From: Pigmentibacter ruber
GTDB lineage: Bacteria; Bdellovibrionota_B; Oligoflexia; Silvanigrellales; Silvanigrellaceae
Length of the DNA stretch: 64,000 nt
Assembly: GCF_009792895.1 (NCBI RefSeq)
Contig: NZ_WSSC01000001.1
Span: 930,001-994,000 of the forward strand
Direction of reading: 5' to 3'
The notes under the pieces were generated by a model. That model was not told where the DNA came from and ran no database searches. It worked only from the letters and a program-made list of their open reading frames with translations. Within the stretch, counting starts at the first letter, position 1; each line of letters starts with the position of its first letter. Below, in pieces: positions 43,234 to 51,749 of this stretch. A program made the position numbers and the translations under genes.

Positions 43234-44123
43234 TTTTGTTTAGGTAAAACTAAGTATGTATAACCAAAAAAGGAGGCACTTGGATCTGAGCTTTGCCAAA
43301 TAATAACTTTCTCTGATTGGGCAAAAGAATTCCAATTTCCTTGCACCCCTGTAAGTAAATTATCTGGGCAAGTAATTGCACCATTTGAGGTTGTGAACAC
43401 TTGGTTGATTGAATTGTAGTCATAGTTTGTAACAGTTGAAGATTCGAAAATTTTGCAGACACTTGGCTTATCAATTTTACCACTTAAAGAATAATCCCAG
43501 TCTCCACTATTGCGTGGAAATTTTGTAAGTTTTAAATTTGTAACATTAGGTGCACTAGGAGCAGGGCCCGCTTCTACAGTTACAGCTTGAGGATCTAAAT
43601 TCACAATTTCCGAAATAACTTTTTCAGCATCTTTTCCATTATTTATAATCAATTTATAAGGATCTTTTCCAGCAGCAGCAAAATACCACTTTTTATTGTC
43701 AGGATCTGTTGGAGAAACAGAATATTCTACAGCTGGGTTTGTCAGTGTTATAATGCCAGCGGCAGAGATTGCAATACTTAGTGGAGAGCTTTTAGGAGTA
43801 AAAGTATTTATTCCATCAAAATATTTATTTAACTTAATTGTACAAGCACTATTTTTTACAATATTAAAATTAGGACTGGTGTCTTGAACAGTATAGTTAT
43901 CACTCCAGTCATTTATACCATCTAACGCCTTTGGACAGGTAATGTTTACATCTATCGATTTAAATTTAGATAATGCGCTCGAAAGAGATGAGACATTCAT
44001 TGAAGTCAATTTTGAACTAATATCACTTGTTCCCGAATTAAAATCATTTGTTTCTGTGCTAAATTTTCTATTACAACTAACAGCAACTAAAGCTAATGAA
44101 GTTATGACGACAATCTTTTTCAT
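43230..44123 (-). CDS. Lipoprotein of unknown function, paralogue A
   Basis: A 297-residue lipoprotein: MKKIVVITSLALVAVSC with lipobox AVSC. The mature part has beta-rich character and a segment CPKALDGINDWSDN followed by NSACTIKLNKYFDGINTFTPKSSPL, which recurs in the adjacent lipoprotein. ATG 44123 with AGGAG upstream is chosen over an upstream ATG since it gives the canonical signal. It begins 42 bases after the stop of paralogue B on the same strand, so they are probably co-transcribed. Outer-membrane attachment likely; function unknown. Confidence 0.75.
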   Translation of the reverse strand: MKKIVVITSLALVAVSCNRKFSTETNDFNSGTSDISSKLTSMNVSSLSSALSKFKSIDVNITCPKALDGINDWSDNYTVQDTSPNFNIVKNSACTIKLNKYFDGINTFTPKSSPLSIAISAAGIITLTNPAVEYSVSPTDPDNKKWYFAAAGKDPYKLIINNGKDAEKVISEIVNLDPQAVTVEAGPAPSAPNVTNLKLTKFPRNSGDWDYSLSGKIDKPSVCKIFESSTVTNYDYNSINQVFTTSNGAITCPDNLLTGVQGNWNSFAQSEKVIIWQSSDPSASFFGYTYLVLPKQN

Positions 44124-44165
44124 GTTTACTCCTTGTTTGAAATAAAACAAAAAATGAAATCAAAA

Positions 44166-45095
44166 TTAAATTTCATCTGGTAATAAAGAGTCCGAGAGAT
44201 TTTGTTTGTGATTATTGTGAATTTCTTGCAAACTATGGTGATATTTCTTTAATAGCTCCTCCTCATTGTATTCAATAGTTGTTGGTGTAGTAGAACGATT
44301 TAATGCTGTTGATGCTGAAAACTGTATTGGAATTTGTGTAGTCTGTAAACTACCATTGTTATAACTAACATTTAAAACACTAATCAAACTTCCAGATGTA
44401 GATTTTGGAGGATTAAACACTAAGGTAATTTTACAATCATTTGTAAAATTTGTACAAGAAGAAGGGCCTTCTATGCTCCATGCGTTTGGAAAAGTAGAAT
44501 TTAATTTTGATATATCAACTGTCAAATTGTTTAAGTATCCAAGAGTTGGTTTGAAAATTAGAGCTATTTTTTTAGGAGTATTTATTATTCCAAAAAGTGA
44601 ACTTAAATTAGTATCGGAACTAAACAGAATGGCACTTGTATAGTTTTTAATGGGATTGTTTCTTTCATATACTTCAACTTTATAATTTGTAGCATCAGCA
44701 AATAAAACAATTTCATTATTTGTAGAATTTCTATAAGTACCGCTTACAGAACTACCAGTCCCAGATTCCGTGATATTTAAGATAAGGGGTTTGTCTTTAG
44801 GAACAAATGTATCTCCATTGGCTAGGGTATATTTTGTAATTGTTATGCTACAACTTGAATTTTGAATAATATTAATACTTGTTTGTGAATCAAACTTTAC
44901 ATTTTTATCATCCCAATCATTCTCTCCTTCTAGTGCATCTTCACAATGGATATCAACAAGCATGGATGATTTTGGACTTGTTCCACTATAACTGACATTT
45001 AACATTTTCTTTTGAATATTTTCGCTTGTAGAAGGTGATTTTGCACAACCAGTTAGAAAAATAATTGGTATGATAGAAAAATAAAATTTATTCAT
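44166..45095 (-). CDS. Lipoprotein of unknown function, paralogue B
   Basis: A 309-residue lipoprotein (MNKFYFSIIPIIFLTGC, lipobox LTGC). Residues about 50-110 match paralogue A: CEDALEGENDWDD, IIQNSSCSITITKY, DTFVPKDKPLILNI. The rest is Ser/Thr/Asn-rich and beta-like (for example NFTNDCKITLVFNPP), reminiscent of immunoglobulin-like envelope domains, but no family is assigned. The C-terminus is a His/Lys/Glu-rich helix. AGGATATTACT precedes the ATG. Upstream gene of the lipoprotein pair. Confidence 0.75.
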   Translation of the reverse strand: MNKFYFSIIPIIFLTGCAKSPSTSENIQKKMLNVSYSGTSPKSSMLVDIHCEDALEGENDWDDKNVKFDSQTSINIIQNSSCSITITKYTLANGDTFVPKDKPLILNITESGTGSSVSGTYRNSTNNEIVLFADATNYKVEVYERNNPIKNYTSAILFSSDTNLSSLFGIINTPKKIALIFKPTLGYLNNLTVDISKLNSTFPNAWSIEGPSSCTNFTNDCKITLVFNPPKSTSGSLISVLNVSYNNGSLQTTQIPIQFSASTALNRSTTPTTIEYNEEELLKKYHHSLQEIHNNHKQNLSDSLLPDEI

Positions 45096-45280
45096 AGTAA
45101 TATCCTCATATAATCATTTTTAAAGCAGTGGGATAATAACAACAAAATTAAATAAAAAGCAAAGAAAATTATAGAAATTATAATGGGTTGTTTAAGAAGC
45201 TAGCTAATAAAAATTTAATTAATTTGAGAGAAATAAATTTTGCGTTAAATATAATAAAAAATGGTTATCTTTGGCGGTTG

Positions 45281-45586
45281 TTAATTTATTACTTTTGCAC
45301 CATGTAATTCTAAAACTTTTGAAAGTTTAGATTCAATGTCAGATCGAAATGCTTTGTGAGTTAGTGATATTTTCTCTGATTTATGAATACATTCAAATCC
45401 TTCTGAAAGATTTTTTAGAGAATAGATCACTTCGCTTTTTCCCAATTTAGAGAATGTAATGACTACATTCTCTCCATTTAAAGAAACATTAGCAATTTTC
45501 CCTAATTCTCTTTGTGACAAAGAATCAGATACTTTTTTTATAAATTCATTTACAGAAAAATTACTTACCGAAAAAGATTTAATCAT
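45281..45586 (-). CDS. Small hypothetical protein, last gene of the M16 operon
   Basis: A 101-residue soluble protein with alternating strands and helices (FVSNF-like start MIKSFSVSNFSVNEFIKKV; GENVVITFSKLGKSEVIYSL; AFRSDIESKLSKVLELHG). No signal peptide. The start lies 14 bases after the preceding M16 gene with AAGGATAAA upstream, so it belongs to that operon. The architecture of a compact single domain with a C-terminal helix recalls small ribosome- or polymer-binding proteins, but no family can be named. Confidence 0.6.
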   Translation of the reverse strand: MIKSFSVSNFSVNEFIKKVSDSLSQRELGKIANVSLNGENVVITFSKLGKSEVIYSLKNLSEGFECIHKSEKISLTHKAFRSDIESKLSKVLELHGAKVIN

Positions 45587-45600
45587 AAAAATTTATCCTT

Positions 45601-47175
45601 CTACTTTAAATAAGGTTTAATAATGGTGTTTAAGTCATTTGTGCTAATTAAGTCAATATCTGAAATATTTTTTAATTCTTTTATTTCATCTGAACTTGGA
45701 TTCCCCATAATAACTAAAACTGGATAGACGGATTCCTTTTTTAATCTTTTTAAAAGCCTGTTTAATTCTTGCACATCTTTTTGTTTATCTAGCTTTGCTA
45801 AATTAAATTCAATAGGGTTTACACTTGGTAAATTTCCTTTTAAAATTTGATTCATGACTTCATCGGATTTATTATATACAGTAATTTCTGAAGCAAGCAT
45901 TCTATTAATAAGAGCTGTTCTAGTATTATCCAATTCTTCTTGAGTAATTCCATTTTGAATAAAATTATTCCAAGTTGAAGTAGCTAAGCTCACAGCTTCA
46001 GCTAATCTTTCATTTGGACTTTGGAAAGTTAAGTGAAACATTCCAAAATTTGTGTTTGGATATAGTGTTGTTTCATTGAAGTAAGCATGTGGAGAATAAC
46101 TTATACCAGAGTCAGCCCGCAGAGCCTTTGTAAATCTATCATTGCCAACAATTCCACCACTGGAAGAAAAAATTTCTTCCAATATATCAAATTGGGTACT
46201 TTCAAAAGAATTTAATTTTCCAATTTTTGGAAAATAGTAACGCAATGAAATATTACTTTGGCTCATATCAGATTTTGTGATTAAAACAGTTCTAATTTTT
46301 GTAATATTATCTGCTTCTATATCTTTTTGCGGCAACCAAGTGCGAATTTGAGGAGATAAATGCGGTAAATCAGAAATTAATTTTTTTAATTTCTCAAAAT
46401 CATTGTTGGAAAAGTTTCCTGATATAAATGCATTTAAGCCATTTTTATTGATAGTTAATTTATAAAGTTCTTTTATTTTTTCTAAACTAATTTTTTCTAT
46501 AACAGCTGGGGAAGATCTTTCTAAAGCTTTGGCAAAATAATGATTTTTACCAAATAGAACACTATTTGCTTGCTGATCGATGAGTCTAAATTGTTTATCA
46601 AAGGTATTAAAGTCAATTAAATTTTTAAAACCATCGATTGTTCTTTGTTTCCATAATGGAAGACTATTTGCGTCAAATCTTGGTTTTAATAAAATATTAC
46701 GTAATAACTCTAATACTTTAGGAAAATCTTGGGTCAACGCATCAGCTGAAAGCATGAGCTGTCCATTAGCTAATATATTTGTGCGGATATTAATACCATT
46801 TTCTGATGTATAATTATCAATTTCATCAAAACTATAATTTCCACTTCCACCTAAAATAAAAAGATCAACTAGTGCTCCAAATGCTGGGCGATCTTCTTGG
46901 GGGAGGGAAAAAACCCCACCTGGTAGAACAATATTAACTTTAAATTTTAAATTTGTATCATTTTGCAAACTGTAAATAGCTCCTCCACCATCTACTGCTG
47001 TACGATTATAGTTAATACTTGGCCAAGTATATGAACGCCAATCGAGTTCGATTGGCTTTGAAAAAATAACAGGACGCTGGCTTTTTAAATCTTGTGCATA
47101 ACTAGACATGCATATTAAAAGAACGGCAGCTGAACTAAGTAGATAATATTTTGTGTTTTTTAAAAAAAGAAACAT
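45601..47175 (-). CDS. M16-family peptidase homologue lacking the zinc motif
   Basis: A 524-residue secreted protein: signal peptide about 1-27, then an M16 (insulinase/mitochondrial processing peptidase) fold. At the place where active members have HxxEH it reads RPAFGALVDLFILGGSG, so no zinc site exists. The C-terminal repeat is visible (RYYFPKIGKLNSFESTQFDILEEIFSSSGG; ALRADSGISYSPHAY). Bacterial M16 proteins often work as active/inactive pairs; the preceding gene supplies the active partner 11 bases upstream. Periplasmic peptide degradation is the likely role. Confidence 0.88.
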   Translation of the reverse strand: MFLFLKNTKYYLLSSAAVLLICMSSYAQDLKSQRPVIFSKPIELDWRSYTWPSINYNRTAVDGGGAIYSLQNDTNLKFKVNIVLPGGVFSLPQEDRPAFGALVDLFILGGSGNYSFDEIDNYTSENGINIRTNILANGQLMLSADALTQDFPKVLELLRNILLKPRFDANSLPLWKQRTIDGFKNLIDFNTFDKQFRLIDQQANSVLFGKNHYFAKALERSSPAVIEKISLEKIKELYKLTINKNGLNAFISGNFSNNDFEKLKKLISDLPHLSPQIRTWLPQKDIEADNITKIRTVLITKSDMSQSNISLRYYFPKIGKLNSFESTQFDILEEIFSSSGGIVGNDRFTKALRADSGISYSPHAYFNETTLYPNTNFGMFHLTFQSPNERLAEAVSLATSTWNNFIQNGITQEELDNTRTALINRMLASEITVYNKSDEVMNQILKGNLPSVNPIEFNLAKLDKQKDVQELNRLLKRLKKESVYPVLVIMGNPSSDEIKELKNISDIDLISTNDLNTIIKPYLK

Positions 47176-47186
47176 TCTTTACTTCC

Positions 47187-48638
47187 TTATTTCTTTAAGA
47201 AATTTGTATATAAATCTTGGCAAGATTCAGCCTTACCAGTAGGTACAATTCCAGTAACATAATTATTTTTGTTAGAGAGATTTTCAGTAACCCATTTTCT
47301 AAATTCCGACGTAGAAGAAGTCTTTACTAATTTTTCTATCTGACTTGCTGTGTTCATACTTTTGAGAAAAAATACATCTTCAAAAATTGTATTTACTAAA
47401 TTTGTCATTTTTTCAGCAGTTTCAGCATTTGATACTGCTAATTGTTTTAGAATTTGTTTTTTAATTTTTTCGCTAATTGGTTTATTTAATACTTCCTTAA
47501 TCCCATTTTCCCAAAATTTTAGTGCATTTTCAAATTTTTGTTCGTTATTTAAAGAAAAATTTGCAGTTAGAGGGTTACTTTGATTTTGCCAAAACACTTT
47601 ATAAAAAGAAAAATCTGTGGCAATTTTTTCTTTCACTAATCTTCGTTCAAATCTTCCATCTGGATGATCATCAAGCAATGTTTTAAAGATAATGACATTA
47701 ACTAAATCATGAATATTTTTACTAAATGTTGGATATGTAATTTTATATTTTTGAGAATAAATAGGTGCACTACAAACAAACTTTTTTCCTAAATCACGTG
47801 TTAAGTAATCTGTTGGGAATTTTTGATGTGTTACTTTTAAATTTCCTTTCCAACTTCCAAAATATTTTTGCACTAGGTTTGCAACTTTTTGGGGATCAAA
47901 AGGGCCTCCAATAAAAATAGTTGTATTGTCAGGCGTATAAAAGTTTTTATAAAATGTTTTAGCACTTTCTATACTCATATTTTCAACATCTTGTTTAGAA
48001 CCTATTGTCATCCATTCCAAAGGAGTGTTCCGTTCAGTTATTGCACGTAATATTTCGCTGCTGCGGGTAAGGGGATCGTTTTCTACTCTAAGTTTTCTTT
48101 CAGAAATAACTGCACCTTTTTCAATAGAAAAATATGGATCTGTAATATCTAAACTTAGAAATCGATTGGCTTCGAGTTTTAGCATTTGTTCTAATGCTGG
48201 ACCAGGAAATGTTGAATAAAACGTAACATAGGCATCGCTAGTTCCGGCATTGCCCGAGCCACCAAAGGAGTTTAAAACTTTGTCATAATTTCCTTCAGGT
48301 GCACCTTCTGACTTGCGAAACATCATGTGTTCAAAAAAATGTGCTAATCCTGTTGTCCCCTTTGATTCGCGATTGCTGCCAGCATCTAGTATGAAATGAA
48401 TCGTAGCAACAGGGTTACGTTGGTCAGGAATGATATAAAATTGAAGTCCATTTTGTAATTTGTATTGAAATGCTTGAATAGTTGATCCAGGGATTATTTT
48501 GTAGGTTTGTTGAAGTTTAGGTTCTACATCAACTCCATAAATAGTTAGAGGAAATAATACTGATAAAAGTAAAAGTAATTTTTTTGGGAAAGCAAAAAAG
48601 GTTTTAAAGTAACTAAAATGCGTCCTATTTAAGCGCAT
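47187..48638 (-). CDS. M16-family zinc metallopeptidase, active subunit
   Basis: A 483-residue secreted peptidase. A signal/anchor segment lies at about 18-35. The inverted zinc motif HFFEH is at residues 100-104 (GTTGLAHFFEHMMF), and the distal glutamate lies in AVISERKLR about 75 residues later. The C-terminal half holds the noncatalytic M16 domain. It starts 2 bases after the 717-residue gene and precedes its catalytically empty partner by 11 bases, so the pair is translated together, consistent with a heterodimer. Substrates are probably small peptides in the periplasm. Confidence 0.93.
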   Translation of the reverse strand: MRLNRTHFSYFKTFFAFPKKLLLLLSVLFPLTIYGVDVEPKLQQTYKIIPGSTIQAFQYKLQNGLQFYIIPDQRNPVATIHFILDAGSNRESKGTTGLAHFFEHMMFRKSEGAPEGNYDKVLNSFGGSGNAGTSDAYVTFYSTFPGPALEQMLKLEANRFLSLDITDPYFSIEKGAVISERKLRVENDPLTRSSEILRAITERNTPLEWMTIGSKQDVENMSIESAKTFYKNFYTPDNTTIFIGGPFDPQKVANLVQKYFGSWKGNLKVTHQKFPTDYLTRDLGKKFVCSAPIYSQKYKITYPTFSKNIHDLVNVIIFKTLLDDHPDGRFERRLVKEKIATDFSFYKVFWQNQSNPLTANFSLNNEQKFENALKFWENGIKEVLNKPISEKIKKQILKQLAVSNAETAEKMTNLVNTIFEDVFFLKSMNTASQIEKLVKTSSTSEFRKWVTENLSNKNNYVTGIVPTGKAESCQDLYTNFLKK

Positions 48639-48640
48639 AA

Positions 48641-50794
48641 TTAAGAATCCTTTCTAATATATTTTTGAGCATAATTTCTTACGCCAGCTTCTGCTAAAAT
48701 ATGAAATGTCCTGACAAGTCGAATGTCTTCTTGGGGGAATTCATCGAGCTTGGCATATATAATGTTTTTGCGACTTTGTTTTAAAATTTTAGCAATGTGT
48801 TGTGATGGTGGATGATTGGAAATAAATAATATACTTTTATGATTTGTAGATAGAGCTCCTGCTAAAATTAAACATTCTGTTGCATTTCTTGCATAATGTT
48901 GGATGAAAGGATTTCCCCATGGATTTTCTATAGAACTTGGGAGTGGGATAACGGCAAACCCCCCAAATTCACTTTTTGCAATTCCAGGACCAATTAAATT
49001 GTCTTTAAAGGGTGTAGCATAAAACATTAAATTACTATCATCATGTTGTTCTGCTAACCAAAAAGATCGCCAAGAGTAATAAGAGTCTTTTGCTGGATCA
49101 GCAAAACTAAATACAACCGTACCAATATCTGGTTTTCCAGTATTATGGAGTTCTTTGACAATTATTTTTTCTTTGTGCCAGTTGCGTATGGTTTCTCTGA
49201 TATCTAGACCTTCATAAAAGTCTGTTTGCAATTCTTGATAATTAATTTCCTGTGATTTTAATTTATCACTCATATTTTTTTTGATATCTAATGCTAACTT
49301 TTCCATAAAGATATCTTCACTAGGAAACGAGCATGAATAGGGATGATCTTCATGTACCCAAGTATTATCAGCATACTTTTCTTCGCTAATAGGAGTAATA
49401 TTTTTCTGTTGACTTATTTTTTCTACTGCCTTTAGTTTGGTTTTTTTAAATTTTTTCTTACTTTGAATGGTACTAAATTTTTCTATACTAACTTTTTCAG
49501 TATGTTTAAAAAAATGGTCGAGTGGCAAATGAATTTCGGGTAATGAAGTTGCTAATTTTTCATTTTCGGGAAATTTTTTACATTCTTTCATTAATTCATA
49601 GGAAAAATTTGAATCTACTACGGCAGAACCAGCAACTAAAATATCAAAGATACTTGGAAAAAACATATTTCTATCTTGTGCAAGACGATATGAAAAGCGA
49701 AAATAGTCTCTTTCTTGAGCAGCATTGATATCTAGTTTTGTCCAATCGTTATAATTTTTACTTGCACGAATAAAACTATTTGCATAACTTTTCCTTGCAA
49801 AATCAAGCCAATTTTCTAATGGAGTTTTTTCTTCTAATAAATCTGAAATAAAAAAACCGGGTACATGTATATACTCTAAAAACGAATCTTTACTTGGTTG
49901 GCTTAGTATAAAATGTTGGTTACTTTTCTCTTTTTTTTCTTTTAAATATGATAAATTATTTACTTCATAAATTTTTAAATCATTTCTTGATTTTATTTTT
50001 TCTAAATGCTGCTCTATTAAATTCATAGTTTTGTAACCACATATTATAATAATATTTTCATTTAAATATGAAAAAATATAATGCACAATATTTTTAAAAA
50101 TTTGTTCAGCTTTATTTTGCATAAATTCATGTCGAAAGATTTCCGAAGGAAAAGTTTGCGCAAGCTGATATTGCATCCAGGCTGTTAACGAACCATTTAC
50201 AATACATTCAGATTTTAATGACATTTTTTCACTATTACTAACAAATAACTGATATTGTAAATAACTTTCTATAGAGCCAATGCATTGAGTTTTAATAATA
50301 TTATTTTTAAAAATATTTAATAAATATCTTCTTGGTTCAGTGGATTCTAAAAACAAGATAGGATCATCTTCAATATTTAATATTAAGTTATCAACTGTGC
50401 TTGAATTGTCTTTATTAGCTAAATGATTTTTGGATGTTAATGTAACAGAATGCGGAAATGAGGATTGCAAATTTTGCAGTAATGGCTGGCATTCCTCAGG
50501 CCAATCTATTAAAATATGAGCATTAGTAATATGCTTAAATTTATCTTTTAGTAGTTCTATATTTTTTAAAATACAAGATTCTTGTAAATTAGTTTTTGCA
50601 ATTGGAAAAAATTGAATATTACTTTTTGGAAATAATTTTTGCAAAGTCTTTGCCTTTATTTTTCCATGCGTATATTCCCATCCTAAAAAAACATCAGTAT
50701 TTTTATTTTCCTCAGTTAATTCTGGATCTAATTCCAAATAATATTGACTTGAGAGCTTTATAATATTTTTTTGCGTTCTCATTTTGTCTGCCAT
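48641..50794 (-). CDS. Large protein of unknown function, between AAA+ and M16 genes
   Basis: A 717-residue protein with no signal peptide or membrane helix. The C-terminal 170 residues are the most ordered part (GKPDIGTVVFSFADPAKDSY; SWRSFWLAEQHDDSNLMFYATPF; NATECLILAGALSTNHKSILFISNHPPS). MoxR-type ATPases usually work with von Willebrand A proteins, so I looked for a DxSxS metal site and found none. The tight spacing (13 bases from the ATPase gene, 2 from the M16 gene) says it is part of the operon. No family is recognised; a partner of the ATPase is the best guess. Confidence 0.7.
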   Translation of the reverse strand: MADKMRTQKNIIKLSSQYYLELDPELTEENKNTDVFLGWEYTHGKIKAKTLQKLFPKSNIQFFPIAKTNLQESCILKNIELLKDKFKHITNAHILIDWPEECQPLLQNLQSSFPHSVTLTSKNHLANKDNSSTVDNLILNIEDDPILFLESTEPRRYLLNIFKNNIIKTQCIGSIESYLQYQLFVSNSEKMSLKSECIVNGSLTAWMQYQLAQTFPSEIFRHEFMQNKAEQIFKNIVHYIFSYLNENIIIICGYKTMNLIEQHLEKIKSRNDLKIYEVNNLSYLKEKKEKSNQHFILSQPSKDSFLEYIHVPGFFISDLLEEKTPLENWLDFARKSYANSFIRASKNYNDWTKLDINAAQERDYFRFSYRLAQDRNMFFPSIFDILVAGSAVVDSNFSYELMKECKKFPENEKLATSLPEIHLPLDHFFKHTEKVSIEKFSTIQSKKKFKKTKLKAVEKISQQKNITPISEEKYADNTWVHEDHPYSCSFPSEDIFMEKLALDIKKNMSDKLKSQEINYQELQTDFYEGLDIRETIRNWHKEKIIVKELHNTGKPDIGTVVFSFADPAKDSYYSWRSFWLAEQHDDSNLMFYATPFKDNLIGPGIAKSEFGGFAVIPLPSSIENPWGNPFIQHYARNATECLILAGALSTNHKSILFISNHPPSQHIAKILKQSRKNIIYAKLDEFPQEDIRLVRTFHILAEAGVRNYAQKYIRKDS

Positions 50795-50807
50795 TTTAAA
50801 AAAATTT

Positions 50808-51719
50808 TTATACTGGTCTTAAATTTGGTCTAGTAGAGGATTGAGAATCATTTTGCATTTGTTCATCCGCAGGAAAATATTTTAATGCATCCTCACCTAA
50901 AATAGAATAAACACTTGCTTTTAAGGCTTTTGGTAAAGTCAATTCTTTATTTAAACTTTTTAATCGTTGCGCATATTTTGCAATTTGAATACCATCGCGT
51001 ACAGAAAATGATTCTTCATATTTATGCGCAATTGCTAAAAATGTTACTAATAATGATAGTAAATTTTCTTCCACATAAGGAACTGCAAAGCGAATAATTC
51101 GTGCTTCTGTTTCAATATCTGCAAAATCTAAAAATATTTGTGGGTTTAAACGACTTTGAATATATTCAGGTAAATCATACACACTGGAATCATCATTCAT
51201 TGTAGTAACAAAACGAAATTCTTTATGCGCATGAATACGAACTCCTGCAATAATAGAATCAACATAACGGCGGTGATCAAGTAAAGAGGCAAGACTAGCC
51301 CAGCTTTTTTCAGACATACGATTGCCTTCGTCTAAAATACACACGCCACCAAGTAACATAGCTGTTACTATTGGACTTGCTACATAACTGATTTGCTTTC
51401 CTTCAGTGATTACTGGGGTAACAATTAAATCATCAGGACGGGTGTCACTTGTTCCTTGCATTAAGTAAACTGGGTATTTTAATTCCCGGGCAACAGCAAC
51501 CGCTAAGGTGGTTTTACCCACCCCAGGTTTACCTACAAGTCTAGGATTCATTGGCAGATCTTCGTCTGATAAACGAAGCCAAGAAGCTCTAAGTTGGTGA
51601 GCTGCAAGTTCATTTCCAAGCCAATCTGCTTTTATTTCAAATTCTTTAGCAAGTCTTACTGTTATATTTCCAATAACGGCAGTTTCTTTTTCTCTGTCAA
51701 TTGTAATACCAGTATTCAT
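50808..51719 (-). CDS. MoxR-type AAA+ ATPase
   Basis: A 303-residue AAA+ protein of the MoxR/CbbQ class. Walker A is GKPGVGKTTLAV (about residues 63-74), Walker B CILDEGNRM, sensor 1 FVTTMNDDSSVYDLPEYIQSRL including the arginine finger region. Such ATPases act as chaperones remodelling a partner, often a VWA protein. It begins 30 bases after pgi on the same strand and is followed by the unknown 717-residue gene, so all may be one transcript. Its C-terminal tail is low complexity. Confidence 0.9.
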   Translation of the reverse strand: MNTGITIDREKETAVIGNITVRLAKEFEIKADWLGNELAAHQLRASWLRLSDEDLPMNPRLVGKPGVGKTTLAVAVARELKYPVYLMQGTSDTRPDDLIVTPVITEGKQISYVASPIVTAMLLGGVCILDEGNRMSEKSWASLASLLDHRRYVDSIIAGVRIHAHKEFRFVTTMNDDSSVYDLPEYIQSRLNPQIFLDFADIETEARIIRFAVPYVEENLLSLLVTFLAIAHKYEESFSVRDGIQIAKYAQRLKSLNKELTLPKALKASVYSILGEDALKYFPADEQMQNDSQSSTRPNLRPV

Positions 51720-51749
51720 TCTTTAACCTCTTGCAATGTTCTACTTTGT

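Noticed and set aside
48641-50794. VWA-domain partner of the MoxR ATPase
   Set aside because: No DxSxS metal-binding motif could be found.
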